Origin: an uncultured Pelagibacteraceae bacterium
Lineage (GTDB): Bacteria > Pseudomonadota > Alphaproteobacteria > Pelagibacterales > Pelagibacteraceae
DNA length: 34,268 bases
Assembly (NCBI GenBank): GCA_902557585.1
Contig: CACEBA010000005.1
Location: 1-34,268, forward strand
Direction: 5' to 3'
The position numbers were made by a program, and so were the translations under genes. The notes under the pieces were generated by a model. The model did no database searches and was not told where the DNA came from. It worked only from the letters and a program-made list of their open reading frames with translations. This document shows positions 16,499 through 24,375 of this stretch, piece after piece. Each line of letters starts with the position of its first letter. The first letter of the stretch is position 1.

Positions 16499-17611
16499 AT
16501 GTTGACTTATATTATTCCATTTTTAGTTCTAATTTTAGTTGTGGTATTCATTCACGAATATGGACACTATTATTTTGCGAGAAAATATGGAGTAGGAGTT
16601 ACTGATTTTTCAATTGGATTTGGTAAAGAAATATTTGGCTGGAATGACAAACATGGAACTCGTTGGAAAATATGTGCAATACCACTAGGAGGTTATGTAA
16701 AATTTTTTGGAGATAGAAATGTTTACTCTCAATCAGATCATCAAGAAATATTAGAAAAGTATAATGAAGAAGAAAGAGAAAAACTATTTATTTTAAAACC
16801 TTTGTACCAAAGGGTGTTAATTGTTTTTGGTGGGCCTCTGGCTAATTTTTTGTTAGCTTTGGTTATTTTTTTTTCTATTTATACTTTTGTTGGTAAAGAC
16901 TTTACTCCAGCTGTTATAAATGAAGTTCAAAAAGATAGCCCAGCGATGATCGGAGGTCTAAAAAATCAAGATATAATTTTAGAAATAGATGGAAATAAAA
17001 TTAAAAGTATCATGGAAGTCTCTAAGTTTATTACTATGTCTACAGGAGATTTTATAGATTTCAAAGTTAAGCGAACTTATGATGAGTTAATTTTAAAAGT
17101 TAAACCTAATATTGTTGAAGGTGAAGACGGATTAGGAAATCAAATTAATAAAAGAATGGTTGGTATAAAACTTGGTGCCTATAACAATGAAATTAATCAT
17201 GTAAAACTTGGTCCTGCGCAAGCTTTATATCATGCGGCCCATGAAGTATATTTTGTTACCACTTCTTCATTAAAGTATATTGGCGGTATGATCCTCGGAA
17301 AAGCAGATACATCTCAACTTGGTGGCCCAATTAGAATTGCCAAGATCTCAGGTCAAGTTGCAACGTTTGGAGTGTTAGCTTTTATTAGTATGATGGCATA
17401 TATTTCTATTAGCTTAGGTTTGATTAATTTATTTCCAATTCCAATGTTAGATGGAGGACATCTAATGTTCTATGCTTTTGAAAAAGTCTTAGGTCGTCCA
17501 TTATCGCAAAAAACACAAGAGGGTTTTTTTCGAATCGGATTATTTTTGTTGCTATCATTAATGTTTTTTACGACTTTTAATGACTTAAAAGATCTAGGTT
17601 TATTTAGATAG
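16499..17611 (+). CDS. rseP: RseP-type site-2 intramembrane metalloprotease
   Basis: This is an integral inner-membrane zinc protease of 370 residues that cuts anti-sigma factors and leftover signal peptides. The zinc site HEYGH is at 19-23 in the first helix. The PDZ region is around VINEVQKDSPAMIGGLKNQD, and the second zinc motif INLFPIPMLDGGH is near residue 310-322, followed by the last helix. Only one clear PDZ copy is visible, fewer than the two of E. coli RseP, and the protein is correspondingly shorter. The usual bamA neighbour is not present downstream; HU follows instead. Confidence 0.94.
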   Translation: MLTYIIPFLVLILVVVFIHEYGHYYFARKYGVGVTDFSIGFGKEIFGWNDKHGTRWKICAIPLGGYVKFFGDRNVYSQSDHQEILEKYNEEEREKLFILKPLYQRVLIVFGGPLANFLLALVIFFSIYTFVGKDFTPAVINEVQKDSPAMIGGLKNQDIILEIDGNKIKSIMEVSKFITMSTGDFIDFKVKRTYDELILKVKPNIVEGEDGLGNQINKRMVGIKLGAYNNEINHVKLGPAQALYHAAHEVYFVTTSSLKYIGGMILGKADTSQLGGPIRIAKISGQVATFGVLAFISMMAYISISLGLINLFPIPMLDGGHLMFYAFEKVLGRPLSQKTQEGFFRIGLFLLLSLMFFTTFNDLKDLGLFR

Positions 17612-17635
17612 CATTTTTTATAAAATTCAAAAAAG

Positions 17636-17654
17636 TAAGTAAAATCAGTACTTA
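17636..17654 (+). terminator. Weak hairpin after rseP
   Basis: TAAGTA (17636-17641) and TACTTA (17649-17654) form a 6-base arm pair around a 7-base loop, followed by TTTAAATTTTT. The stem is A+T-rich, so any termination would be weak. It lies 24 bases after the rseP stop and ahead of the HU promoter. Confidence 0.3.
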
Positions 17655-17709
17655 TTTAAATTTTTACTATATGTTGTATGTTTTAAATTTTTGTATACTA
17701 AAAAAAAGC

Positions 17710-17740
17710 TTGATTTATCAACGTTTATGACAAATATAAT
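17710..17740 (+). promoter_or_regulatory. Candidate sigma-70-type promoter of the HU gene
   Basis: TTGATT (17710-17715) and a perfect TATAAT (17735-17740) are 19 bases apart, slightly longer than ideal. The start of transcription would fall near 17747. A GGAG ribosome site at 17758-17761 stands 5 bases from the ATG at 17767. Confidence 0.55.
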
Positions 17741-17766
17741 TATTAACCAACAAAACCGGAGCTAAA

Positions 17767-18042
17767 ATGAACAAAAAACAACTAATTGCTAAGCTTTCAG
17801 GCTCATTAAATTTGAGTAAAGCTGATGCGGAGCGAACATTTGATACAATTACTAATACTATTTTAGATGCTTTAAAAGGTGACGACCCAGTGAAAATTGC
17901 TGGATTTGGTACATACAAAGTAGCTAAAAGAAAAGCTAGAGTTGGAAGAAACCCTAGAACAGGTGAGCAAATTCAAATCGCTGCTTCTCAAAAGGTAAAA
18001 TTCTTACCAGCAAAAGCTTTAAAAGAAGTATTCAATAAATAG
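17767..18042 (+). CDS. HU-family nucleoid DNA-binding protein
   Basis: This 91-residue protein is the standard HU/IHF size. It begins MNKKQLIAKLSGSLNLSKADA, given here as MNKKQLIAKL then SGSLNLSKADAE, and has GFGTYKVAKRKARVGRNPRTGE with the DNA-clasping arm RNPRTGE. It ends with the usual KFLPAKALKEVFN. HU bends and compacts DNA. It has its own promoter, a good ribosome site and a strong hairpin downstream, so it is probably a single, highly expressed gene. HU is favoured over IHF because the arm and C-terminus look like HU. Confidence 0.96.
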   Translation: MNKKQLIAKLSGSLNLSKADAERTFDTITNTILDALKGDDPVKIAGFGTYKVAKRKARVGRNPRTGEQIQIAASQKVKFLPAKALKEVFNK

Positions 18043-18054
18043 CAAATTTTTTTT

Positions 18055-18090
18055 AACAGCCTTAACGTAAAAATACACGTTAAGGCTGTT
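18055..18090 (+). terminator. Strong hairpin after the HU gene
   Basis: Arms AACAGCCTTAACGT (18055-18068) and ACGTTAAGGCTGTT (18077-18090) pair perfectly over 14 bases around the loop AAAAATAC. The following T stretch is short (TTTCTAT). It begins 12 bases after the HU stop and is the likely end of that transcript. Confidence 0.8.
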
Positions 18091-18094
18091 TCTA

Positions 18095-18111
18095 TATGCA
18101 AATACTGCATA
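18095..18111. promoter_or_regulatory. Candidate operator upstream of amtB
   Basis: TATGCA (18095-18100) and TGCATA (18106-18111) form a perfect inverted repeat with a 5-base spacer, 75 bases ahead of the amtB start. It resembles a small dimeric-regulator site. The TGCA spacing does not match the usual NtrC site, so the regulator is unknown. A weak promoter (TTAGTT near 18132, TATAAC at 18156) follows. Confidence 0.35.
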
Positions 18112-18185
18112 GCCAATTTTCCTAATCAGCGTTAGTTTTTAGATCTACAAGAAAATATAACACCATTCTTAACAGTGGAGGTCTT

Positions 18186-19487
18186 ATGACTAAATTAATA
18201 AAAAGAATATCTGCGCCACTTCTTAGTTTAATATTTTTATTAAACATGAGTAGTGCAGGAATGGCAGAGACGACTGTTTCTGCTGAAGTTCAAGCTATAT
18301 TCAATTCACTACTATTTCTAATTTGTGGTTTCCTTGTCATGTTTATGGCTGCAGGTTTTGCGATGCTAGAGTCTGGTATGGTAACCTCAAAAAGTGTTTC
18401 CGTAATTTGTGCAAAGAACATCGGTCTTTACTCAATTGCTGGAATTATGTTTTGGTTATTTGGATATAACTTGGCGTATGGAATCCCAGAAGGAGGATAT
18501 ATTGGAACATTTACCCCATGGTCAGATGCAAGTTCAGTAGATACTGGATATGCAGATGGTTCTGATTGGTATTTCCAAATGGTTTTCTGTGCAACAACAG
18601 TTTCAATTTGTTCAGGAGCAATGGCAGAAAGAGTAAAACTTTGGCCGTTCTTTCTATTCGCAGCTATCTTAGCAGGAATTATTTATCCAATTGTTATGGG
18701 TTGGCAGTGGGGTGGAGGCTGGTTAGCAGAACTTGGCTTCTCTGATTTTGCTGGTTCAACTTTAGTACACTCAACAGGTGGTGCAGCAGCATTAGCTGGT
18801 ATAATGTTACTAGGTGCGCGTTCTGGACGATTTGACAGTAAAGGTGAAGCAAAAGCAATGAAACCTTTTGCTGCTTCTTCAATTCCATTAGTAACAGTAG
18901 GTGTATTTATCTTATGGTTAGGTTGGTTTGGGTTCAATGGTGGATCTCAATTAGCGATTGGAACATTTGATGACGCAGTAGCTGTCTCAGGAATTTTTAT
19001 CAATACTAATCTTGCTGCTTGTGGTGGTGTAATGGCTGCAGCGACAATAACAAGATTAATGTATGGTAAAACAGATGTTGTACAAATGTTAAATGGAGCA
19101 ATCGGTGGATTAGTTGCAGTAACTGCTGAACCATTAGCACCAACACCATTAGCGGCAATTTTCATTGGAGCTATTGGAGGTTTAATCGTTGTATTTGGAA
19201 CTAAATTATTATTCAGTTTTAAACTTGACGATGTTGTAGGTGCAATTCCAGCTCACATGTTTGCAGGAATATGGGGAACACTCGCAGTGCCATTAACAAA
19301 CTCTGATGCATCTTTTAGTGCACAAATAATAGGTGTGCTATCGATTAACATTTTTGTATTTGTCGTGTCATATATCGTGTTCTCAGTTATGAAAGGTATT
19401 TTTGGTATTAGATTAAGTAAAGAGGCTGAAGCTAAAGGTACTGACGTAACAGAAACAGGAGTAATAGCATACGCAATACGAGACTAA
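18186..19487 (+). CDS. amtB: Ammonium transporter AmtB
   Basis: The 433-residue protein has a cleavable signal peptide (KRISAPLLSLIFLLNMSSAGMA) followed by eleven membrane helices as in the Amt family. Family blocks include LESGMVTSKSV, FFQ-like YFQMVFCATTVSI, HSTGGAAALAG with the first pore His, GWFGFNGGS, and PAHMFAGIWG with the second pore His. It moves ammonium across the inner membrane. An unusually good ribosome site, GGAGG at 18177-18181, sits 4 bases before the ATG, suggesting high expression. No glnB/glnK gene is adjacent. It is a stand-alone transcription unit flanked by hairpins. Confidence 0.97.
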   Translation: MTKLIKRISAPLLSLIFLLNMSSAGMAETTVSAEVQAIFNSLLFLICGFLVMFMAAGFAMLESGMVTSKSVSVICAKNIGLYSIAGIMFWLFGYNLAYGIPEGGYIGTFTPWSDASSVDTGYADGSDWYFQMVFCATTVSICSGAMAERVKLWPFFLFAAILAGIIYPIVMGWQWGGGWLAELGFSDFAGSTLVHSTGGAAALAGIMLLGARSGRFDSKGEAKAMKPFAASSIPLVTVGVFILWLGWFGFNGGSQLAIGTFDDAVAVSGIFINTNLAACGGVMAAATITRLMYGKTDVVQMLNGAIGGLVAVTAEPLAPTPLAAIFIGAIGGLIVVFGTKLLFSFKLDDVVGAIPAHMFAGIWGTLAVPLTNSDASFSAQIIGVLSINIFVFVVSYIVFSVMKGIFGIRLSKEAEAKGTDVTETGVIAYAIRD

Positions 19488-19499
19488 TTGCATGCAATA

Positions 19500-19546
19500 T
19501 AGGAGCTCTTCGATCTCCATGTCGTTATCTCATTGAAGAGCTCCTA
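19500..19546 (+). other. Long stem-loop immediately after amtB
   Basis: TAGGAGCTCTTC (19500-19511) pairs perfectly over 12 bases with GAAGAGCTCCTA (19535-19546) around a 23-base loop. It starts 12 bases after the amtB stop. There is no T run after it, so it is not a standard terminator; a true terminator follows 38 bases on. It could stabilise the amtB mRNA or be part of a small 3' RNA. Confidence 0.7.
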
Positions 19547-19584
19547 ACAAAAAATTAACAAAATATCTCTCTCTTGTTAGTTAG

Positions 19585-19615
19585 AAAAGGCCCTGGAAAG
19601 GGCCTTTTTATTTTG
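19585..19615. terminator. Intrinsic, probably bidirectional terminator between amtB and bcp
   Basis: AAAAGGCCCT (19585-19594) and AGGGCCTTTT (19599-19608) form a 10-base stem with a GGAA (GNRA-type) tetraloop, followed by TATTTTG. On the minus strand the stem is followed by TTTTCTAA, so it can also end the bcp transcript, whose stop codon it touches. Confidence 0.88.
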
Positions 19616-20075
19616 TAATACTTTTAAGTGTCTCCAGAACTTCATTAGCATGATCTTTGACTTTAACATTGTCCCAAGCCTTAATAATTATGCCATTTTT
19701 GTCAATTAAGTAGGTTGATCTAATTGTACCCATAAATTCTCGACCCATAAATTTTTTTTTGCCCCAAACTTTAAATTTTTTTAATATTTTTAGATTTTCA
19801 TCAGCTAAAAGGTCAAATTTTATCTTATATTTATCTTTGAATTTAAAGTGACTTTCCAAACTATCTTTTGAAATCCCATATACTTCACAATTTAATTTAT
19901 GAAAATTTGATAGCAGTTTATTAAAATCATTAGTTTCAGTAGTGCATCCAGGAGTATTATCTTTAGGGTAGAAATATAAAACTACATATTTACCCAAAGA
20001 GTCCTTTAATGAATAATTATTTTTTGATGTTGATTGAGATATAAATGAAGGCGCCTTAGATTTAATTTTTAACAT
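19608..20075 (-). CDS. bcp: Thioredoxin-dependent peroxiredoxin (Bcp/PrxQ family)
   Basis: This 155-residue protein reduces hydroperoxides in the cytoplasm. The peroxidatic motif DNTPGCTTETNDF places C44 at the active site. The resolving cysteine found five residues later in many Bcp proteins is missing here (CTTETN). The only other nearby cysteine is C63, so the enzyme is either 1-Cys type or uses C63. Also seen are LYFYPKDNTPG and the late FMGTIRSTYLIDKNG. It converges with amtB across a shared terminator and is divergent from the rhodanese gene. Confidence 0.94.
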   Translation of the reverse strand: MLKIKSKAPSFISQSTSKNNYSLKDSLGKYVVLYFYPKDNTPGCTTETNDFNKLLSNFHKLNCEVYGISKDSLESHFKFKDKYKIKFDLLADENLKILKKFKVWGKKKFMGREFMGTIRSTYLIDKNGIIIKAWDNVKVKDHANEVLETLKSITK

Positions 20076-20120
20076 AATTTTCTAGAATTATATCGATTTT
20101 GGGTTAATTTAAATAAAATT

Positions 20121-20504
20121 ATGAATATAAAATCAGCGCAGTCTTTAGTTGCAGAAGCATTAAAAGAAATAAAAACAATAGATACTGATCAAGCATTTAA
20201 AATGGTTGAGGATAATAACTGTAATCTAATTGATATAAGAGATGTGCGTGAATTAGAGAAAGAAGGTCGAGTTGAAAAATCACATCACATACCAAGAGGG
20301 ATGATGGAGTTTTGGTTGGATCCAAATAGTCCTTACTTTCAACAAGGTAAACTTGATCAAACAAAAGAGATGGTTTTATTTTGTGCTGGAGGATTGAGGT
20401 CAGCTCTTGCTGCAAAAACACTTAAAGATATGGGTTTTGAAAAAGTTTCTCACATTGACGGTGGATTTGGAGCGTTAAGACAGAGTAAATTTAAAATAGT
20501 TTAA
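20121..20504 (+). CDS. Rhodanese-like sulfurtransferase
   Basis: This single-domain rhodanese of 127 residues has the active-site loop CAGGLRS (88-94) with the catalytic Cys88, preceded by VLF. Earlier blocks are NLIDIRDVRELEKEGRVEKS and HIPRGMMEFWLDP, typical of the family. It carries sulfane sulfur as a persulfide in the cytoplasm; the acceptor is unknown. The stop codon overlaps that of the convergent DsbA-like gene in TTAA (20501-20504). Confidence 0.92.
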   Translation: MNIKSAQSLVAEALKEIKTIDTDQAFKMVEDNNCNLIDIRDVRELEKEGRVEKSHHIPRGMMEFWLDPNSPYFQQGKLDQTKEMVLFCAGGLRSALAAKTLKDMGFEKVSHIDGGFGALRQSKFKIV

Positions 20505-21079
20505 TTAATATTCAATTCATCTAGAGCATAATTTAGTCGGTCTTGTCCCCAAAAAATTTTTTTATTTACTACAAAAGTTGGAGCACCAAAAATTTCTTTT
20601 TTAAATGCATCATTGGTATCATTCCTCAATTGATATTTAATTTCCTGTTTGGCAATACCATTAAAAAATTCTTTATAATCTATATTTAATTTATTTAGCA
20701 ATTTTGTAATATTTTTTTCAATAGTTAAATCTACGTTATCTTGCCAATAAGCATTAAAAAAAGTTTTCAAATATTCTTTTTTTTTAATCTCTTCTACAAA
20801 TAAGTAACCTCTCATAATATAAAGAGTATTAATTGGAAATTTTGAGTTCCAACTAAAATTTATATTATTTTTTTTTGAAATTAACTCACAATCATTTTTC
20901 ATATTTTTTAATTTAAATTTATTAAAAGCAGGTGCGGTTATTTCAACCAAATTATGTAAACCACCCAAAAAAATAGGTTTAAAATTAAAATTGACATTAT
21001 CAATCTTAATAATATTTTTATAAGCGATGAAAGCGTAGGGACTTATAATATCAAAATAAAAATCTATATGATTACTCAT
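20501..21079 (-). CDS. DsbA-superfamily protein, 2-hydroxychromene-2-carboxylate isomerase-like
   Basis: This 192-residue protein starts HIDFYFDIISPYAFIAY, placing Ser13 at the spot used to activate glutathione in kappa-class GSTs and HCCA isomerases. It ends with the cis-proline region FGAPTFVVN followed by FWGQDRL, also typical. The insert between is helical. Such proteins use glutathione for isomerisation or conjugation; the natural substrate here is unknown, and naphthalene breakdown is unlikely in this organism. It overlaps the upstream ABA4-like gene by 8 bases. Confidence 0.9.
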   Translation of the reverse strand: MSNHIDFYFDIISPYAFIAYKNIIKIDNVNFNFKPIFLGGLHNLVEITAPAFNKFKLKNMKNDCELISKKNNINFSWNSKFPINTLYIMRGYLFVEEIKKKEYLKTFFNAYWQDNVDLTIEKNITKLLNKLNIDYKEFFNGIAKQEIKYQLRNDTNDAFKKEIFGAPTFVVNKKIFWGQDRLNYALDELNIN

Positions 21080-21545
21080 ATAGATTTATTCTTTTTGCAT
21101 AAAAAATTCTTATTACCCAGTAAATAAAGACACCTATTGGTCCTATTAAATAAGTGATTATTAATGGAATTCCTAATAAAATTCTATTAATGGAAAATTT
21201 TTGAGAGTCTTTTACTATCCAACCACCGATAAATAAATTGATTGCAATAAAATGAGTCCAGAACATCATCAAGTATAAAGAGTCTTCAAACAGTCTTGAT
21301 AATTCATTTAGACCCAAATATAAATTAAAATTCCCATCAAAATCGTAGCCAATTATAAAAGATTTGTACAAAATAAAGATATAACTTCCGCTTAGTAACA
21401 TGATTGGGAAAATAGAGGTTACAAAAAATCTACACAAGTAGGATTGAGGAAAAAAAATTAATATTAGCCAGAAAGGTATAACTCCTAAATTAATCCACAT
21501 ATAAAGTGTTTCAATAGTAAAATAAGTATAAATTTGTTCGATCAT
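21072..21545 (-). CDS. ABA4-like (DUF4281) integral membrane protein
   Basis: This 157-residue protein has four predicted membrane helices. The pattern of a first helix with LGVIPFWLILIFFPQS, a short extracytoplasmic part with NELSRLFEDSLYLMMFWTHFIAINLFIGGWIVKDSQ, split here as NELSRLFEDS and then WTHFIAINLFIGGWIVKDSQ, and a last helix LIGPIGVFIYWVIR resembles ABA4-like proteins. In plants ABA4 is needed for neoxanthin formation; bacterial members are uncharacterised. The assignment is from memory of the family pattern. It overlaps the DsbA-like gene by 8 bases, so the two are co-translated. Confidence 0.7.
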   Translation of the reverse strand: MIEQIYTYFTIETLYMWINLGVIPFWLILIFFPQSYLCRFFVTSIFPIMLLSGSYIFILYKSFIIGYDFDGNFNLYLGLNELSRLFEDSLYLMMFWTHFIAINLFIGGWIVKDSQKFSINRILLGIPLIITYLIGPIGVFIYWVIRIFYAKRINLYE

Positions 21546-21571
21546 TTAATTATATTATATTCAATCTAGCC

Positions 21572-22135
21572 ATGATTCCTATAAGAAATAGAAAAAAAAC
21601 CCTTCAAGTCACAGTGGACGAAATGAGAAATTTTGCATTTGTTTATGTTGAGAAGTATGCACCTTCTAAACAACAACTTAAAACATATCTTTTAAAAAAA
21701 TATATGAAGCTTTCTGCATCTGATACGAGAAAGAAGGATGTCAATAAATTAATTGATATTGTTTTATCAGATTTAGAAAAAAACAAATTTATTAATGATC
21801 AATTTTATTCTGAAAGCAAAGCAAAAAGTATGATTCAAAGAGGACATTCATTAAATAAAATTCGTAATTACTTAATGGGAAAAGGAATTAATCAAGAGTT
21901 TATTAAAGATACTGTAAATAAGATTAGAGACGATAACAGTGATCAAGATTTTTTTTCTGCAATAAAAATTTGTAAAAAAAAAAGAATTGGACCAGCAAGA
22001 GCTGAAGATAATAGAACCTTGTTTTATAAAAAAGATATTTCATTATTAGCAAGAAATGGTTTTGATTTTGAAACTTCAAAAAAGGTTATGGATATGGAAA
22101 AAGAAGAATTTTTAAAAATAATTAATTTACTCTAA
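21572..22135 (+). CDS. recX: RecX-family regulatory protein
   Basis: This 187-residue, highly charged, all-helical protein fits RecX. It shows repeated three-helix units, including LKTYLLKKYMKLS and FINDQFYSESKAKSMIQRGHSLNKIRNYLMGKGI, the latter split around the conserved Q-x-GHS. RecX proteins bind RecA filaments and limit recombination. The N-terminus MIPIRNRKKTLQVTVDEMRN is slightly longer than many. Its last 4 bases overlap the convergent one-helix ORF at 22132-22269. Confidence 0.82.
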   Translation: MIPIRNRKKTLQVTVDEMRNFAFVYVEKYAPSKQQLKTYLLKKYMKLSASDTRKKDVNKLIDIVLSDLEKNKFINDQFYSESKAKSMIQRGHSLNKIRNYLMGKGINQEFIKDTVNKIRDDNSDQDFFSAIKICKKKRIGPARAEDNRTLFYKKDISLLARNGFDFETSKKVMDMEKEEFLKIINLL

Positions 22136-22269
22136 TTTTTTTTATTTTCATCTTTTAAAAGACGAGCAATTTTATTCCTAATATAATTTTTTACAAAAAC
22201 AAAAACTAACAAACCAAAAATAGAAACTGAAACTATTATTATTAATATTATTCTTAATTGTTCATCCAT
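22132..22269 (-). CDS. One-helix membrane microprotein coupled to the CysQ-like gene (45 aa)
   Basis: The ATG at 22269 shares its A with the stop codon of the CysQ-like gene (TAATG), the classic sign of translational coupling. The 45 residues are MDEQLR, a hydrophobic segment at about 7-27, then a basic tail NYIRNKIARLLKDENKKN. A single inner-membrane helix with a cytoplasmic basic tail is predicted. I do not recognise a family. Confidence 0.65.
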   Translation of the reverse strand: MDEQLRIILIIIVSVSIFGLLVFVFVKNYIRNKIARLLKDENKKN

Positions 22270-23033
22270 TACAGTATAGTTTTACTTTTCAATATTAAAC
22301 TTGTGTTTTTTAAATCTGTTTTACCATATAGAATTTCATTTCCTGTAAAATCAGTTATCATACCACCTGCATGGTATAAAATAGCATGTCCAGCAGCTAT
22401 ATCCCATTCATAGGCTCTTGGTTCTGCAACATAACCATCGTATTCACCTGTTGCAACAACACAGAATTTCAGTGAACTTTTCATTTTAATATTTTCTTTA
22501 ACTCCTAATTCATCATATATTTTTTGTATCTCAGGCTTAATTTTATTTGAGTAAGAAATAAACTTAATTGATCCCTCATTTTTAGTTATTGAGTTGCTAA
22601 GGTTTATTACTTTGCTATTACTAAATTCATAAGCATTATCCTTTCCATAAGAGTAGAACATTCTTTTTTTAGCAGGTGCATTAATTAAACCTGCAACTGG
22701 TTTATTATCAATTATCAATCCGGCATTAATCGTAAACTCCTCCAAATTATTTATATAATCATGTGTTCCATCGATTGGATCGATGAGCCAAAAGTTTTTT
22801 AAGTTTGATTTATCCTTATTTTCTAAACTTTCTTCAGAAATTATGGGAATTTCAGGAGTTATCTCTGAAATTTTTTTTGAGATGAGTTTATTTACCTCTA
22901 AATCTCCATTACTAACAGGCGTGTTGTCAGACTTAATTTGTTTTATTAATCCTTTTTTTCTAAGTTCGATAGCTAAATCTCCAGCATTCAAAAAACTTTC
23001 AATTAAATCCTTAACAATCTTTTTTAAATCCAT
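22269..23033 (-). CDS. Inositol-monophosphatase-fold phosphatase, CysQ-like 3'(2'),5'-bisphosphate nucleotidase
   Basis: This 254-residue member of the Li+-sensitive, Mg2+-dependent phosphatase family has metal ligands at EE (67-68), WLIDPIDGTHD (82-92) and YEWDIAAG. The THDY after the motif and overall length favour CysQ, which removes the 3'-phosphate from PAP left after sulfate reduction or sulfotransfer. An inositol- or histidinol-phosphatase role cannot be excluded. It starts 3 bases after the DUF3553 gene, and its stop overlaps the 45-residue membrane ORF, giving a tight three-gene operon. Confidence 0.88.
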   Translation of the reverse strand: MDLKKIVKDLIESFLNAGDLAIELRKKGLIKQIKSDNTPVSNGDLEVNKLISKKISEITPEIPIISEESLENKDKSNLKNFWLIDPIDGTHDYINNLEEFTINAGLIIDNKPVAGLINAPAKKRMFYSYGKDNAYEFSNSKVINLSNSITKNEGSIKFISYSNKIKPEIQKIYDELGVKENIKMKSSLKFCVVATGEYDGYVAEPRAYEWDIAAGHAILYHAGGMITDFTGNEILYGKTDLKNTSLILKSKTIL

Positions 23034-23036
23034 TTT

Positions 23037-23207
23037 TCACTTTCCAAGTTTTCTTAACTCGATATTTTTTGCATTTATTACTTTTTTTCCAGCATTTTCA
23101 AAATTCACAGTGACTTTATCATTTATGATAGATTGTACTTGACCTATACCCCATTCTTTGTTGTTTGGATTAGTGACTTTGTCACCTGGCTCATAATCTA
23201 AAATCAT
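23037..23207 (-). CDS. DUF3553 small protein (56 aa)
   Basis: The 56-residue protein starts [20 protein letters not shown] and contains [21 protein letters not shown], here written as GIGQVQSII and then [15 protein letters not shown]. This is the pattern I know as DUF3553, a small beta-barrel-like domain common in alphaproteobacteria, also seen at the end of UvrD-type helicases. The function is unknown. It begins the DUF3553 / CysQ-like / membrane microprotein operon and is divergent from mnmA across 41 bases. Confidence 0.82.
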   Translation of the reverse strand: MILDYEPGDKVTNPNNKEWGIGQVQSIINDKVTVNFENAGKKVINAKNIELRKLGK

Positions 23208-23248
23208 TTAATTTAACTTATATTGTAAATCAGTATAAATACCACCTT

Positions 23249-24367
23249 ATGAACGAAAAATTAAACTCTTTAGGCTTTAATAAAAAACCATCAGATACAA
23301 CAGTAGTTGTAGCTATGTCTGGTGGCGTAGATTCTTCTACTGTTGCAGGCATGATGAAGAGTGAGGGTTATAAAGTTATAGGCATTACCTTAAAGTTATA
23401 CAATGATGGTAAAGAAGTAGCAGCCTCTAAACAATGCTGCTCTGGTCAAGATATTATGGATGCAAAACGTGTAGCTCAAAAATTAGGTATTGAACATAAA
23501 ATTTTATATTACCAGGATAAATTTAAACAAGGTGTAATAGATAATTTTGTTGATAGTTATTTAAAAGGTGAAACTCCCATCCCTTGTATACAATGTAATC
23601 AAACAGTAAAATTTAAAGATTTGTTCCAAGTTTCAAAAGATCTTAATGCAGATGCGTTAGTCACTGGCCATTATGTAAAAAGCATTACGGAAAAAAATAC
23701 TACAAATATGTATAGAGCAATTGATGAGAATAGAGATCAAAGTTATTTTTTATTTAATACTACTAGAGAGCAACTGGATTATTTAAGATTTCCTTTAGGG
23801 GGATTGTTAAAAGATAAAACTAGAGAAATAGCAAAAAATTTAGATTTAAATGTTGCTGACAAACCCGATAGTCAAGATATTTGTTTTGTTCCAAATGGAG
23901 ATTACGCATCAGTTATACAAAAATTTAGACCAGACTCATTTCAGAAGGGAAATATTAAGAATCTTAATGGAGAAGTAATCGGAGTTCATGATGGCATTAT
24001 CAATTTTACAATCGGTCAGCGCAAAGGAATAAAAGTTTCAGATAAAGATCCACTTTACGTACTTAAAATTAATTCTAATAAAAATGAAATAATTGTTGGA
24101 CCAAAAGAAAAATTAGGTAAACAAAAAATTTCTTTAAAAGAAATAAATCTCCTAGCACCAAATATAGAATTAGATAAAAAAATATTTGTAAAAGTAAGAT
24201 CAACGGGTGATTTACTAGAAGCAAAAGTACATGTAAATGATAATAAAACTGGGATTGTCAATCTAAGTCAACCTGAGGATGGAATTTCACCTGGTCAAGC
24301 CTGTGTTTTTTATAACAAGGATCAATTTGGATATAAAGTTCTTGGTGGTGGCTGGATTAAAGAATAG
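23249..24367 (+). CDS. mnmA: tRNA 2-thiouridine(34) synthase MnmA
   Basis: This 372-residue enzyme thiolates U34 in tRNAs for Lys, Glu and Gln. The ATP pyrophosphatase P-loop SGGVDSS is at 24-30. The catalytic cysteine pair is C116 (in PCIQCNQ) and C212 (in DICFVPNGD), with VTGHY and DQSYFLF between them. The C-terminal barrel has FTIGQRKGI and SPGQACVFY. Sulfur reaches it through a cysteine desulfurase relay not encoded here. It stands alone on the plus strand, divergent from the DUF3553 operon. Confidence 0.97.
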   Translation: MNEKLNSLGFNKKPSDTTVVVAMSGGVDSSTVAGMMKSEGYKVIGITLKLYNDGKEVAASKQCCSGQDIMDAKRVAQKLGIEHKILYYQDKFKQGVIDNFVDSYLKGETPIPCIQCNQTVKFKDLFQVSKDLNADALVTGHYVKSITEKNTTNMYRAIDENRDQSYFLFNTTREQLDYLRFPLGGLLKDKTREIAKNLDLNVADKPDSQDICFVPNGDYASVIQKFRPDSFQKGNIKNLNGEVIGVHDGIINFTIGQRKGIKVSDKDPLYVLKINSNKNEIIVGPKEKLGKQKISLKEINLLAPNIELDKKIFVKVRSTGDLLEAKVHVNDNKTGIVNLSQPEDGISPGQACVFYNKDQFGYKVLGGGWIKE

Positions 24368-24375
24368 AAGCTAAT

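Noticed and set aside
18097..18109. NtrC/sigma-54 site ahead of amtB
   Set aside because: TGCA half-sites are spaced too closely for an NtrC site and no GG/GC -24/-12 element is seen before the start.
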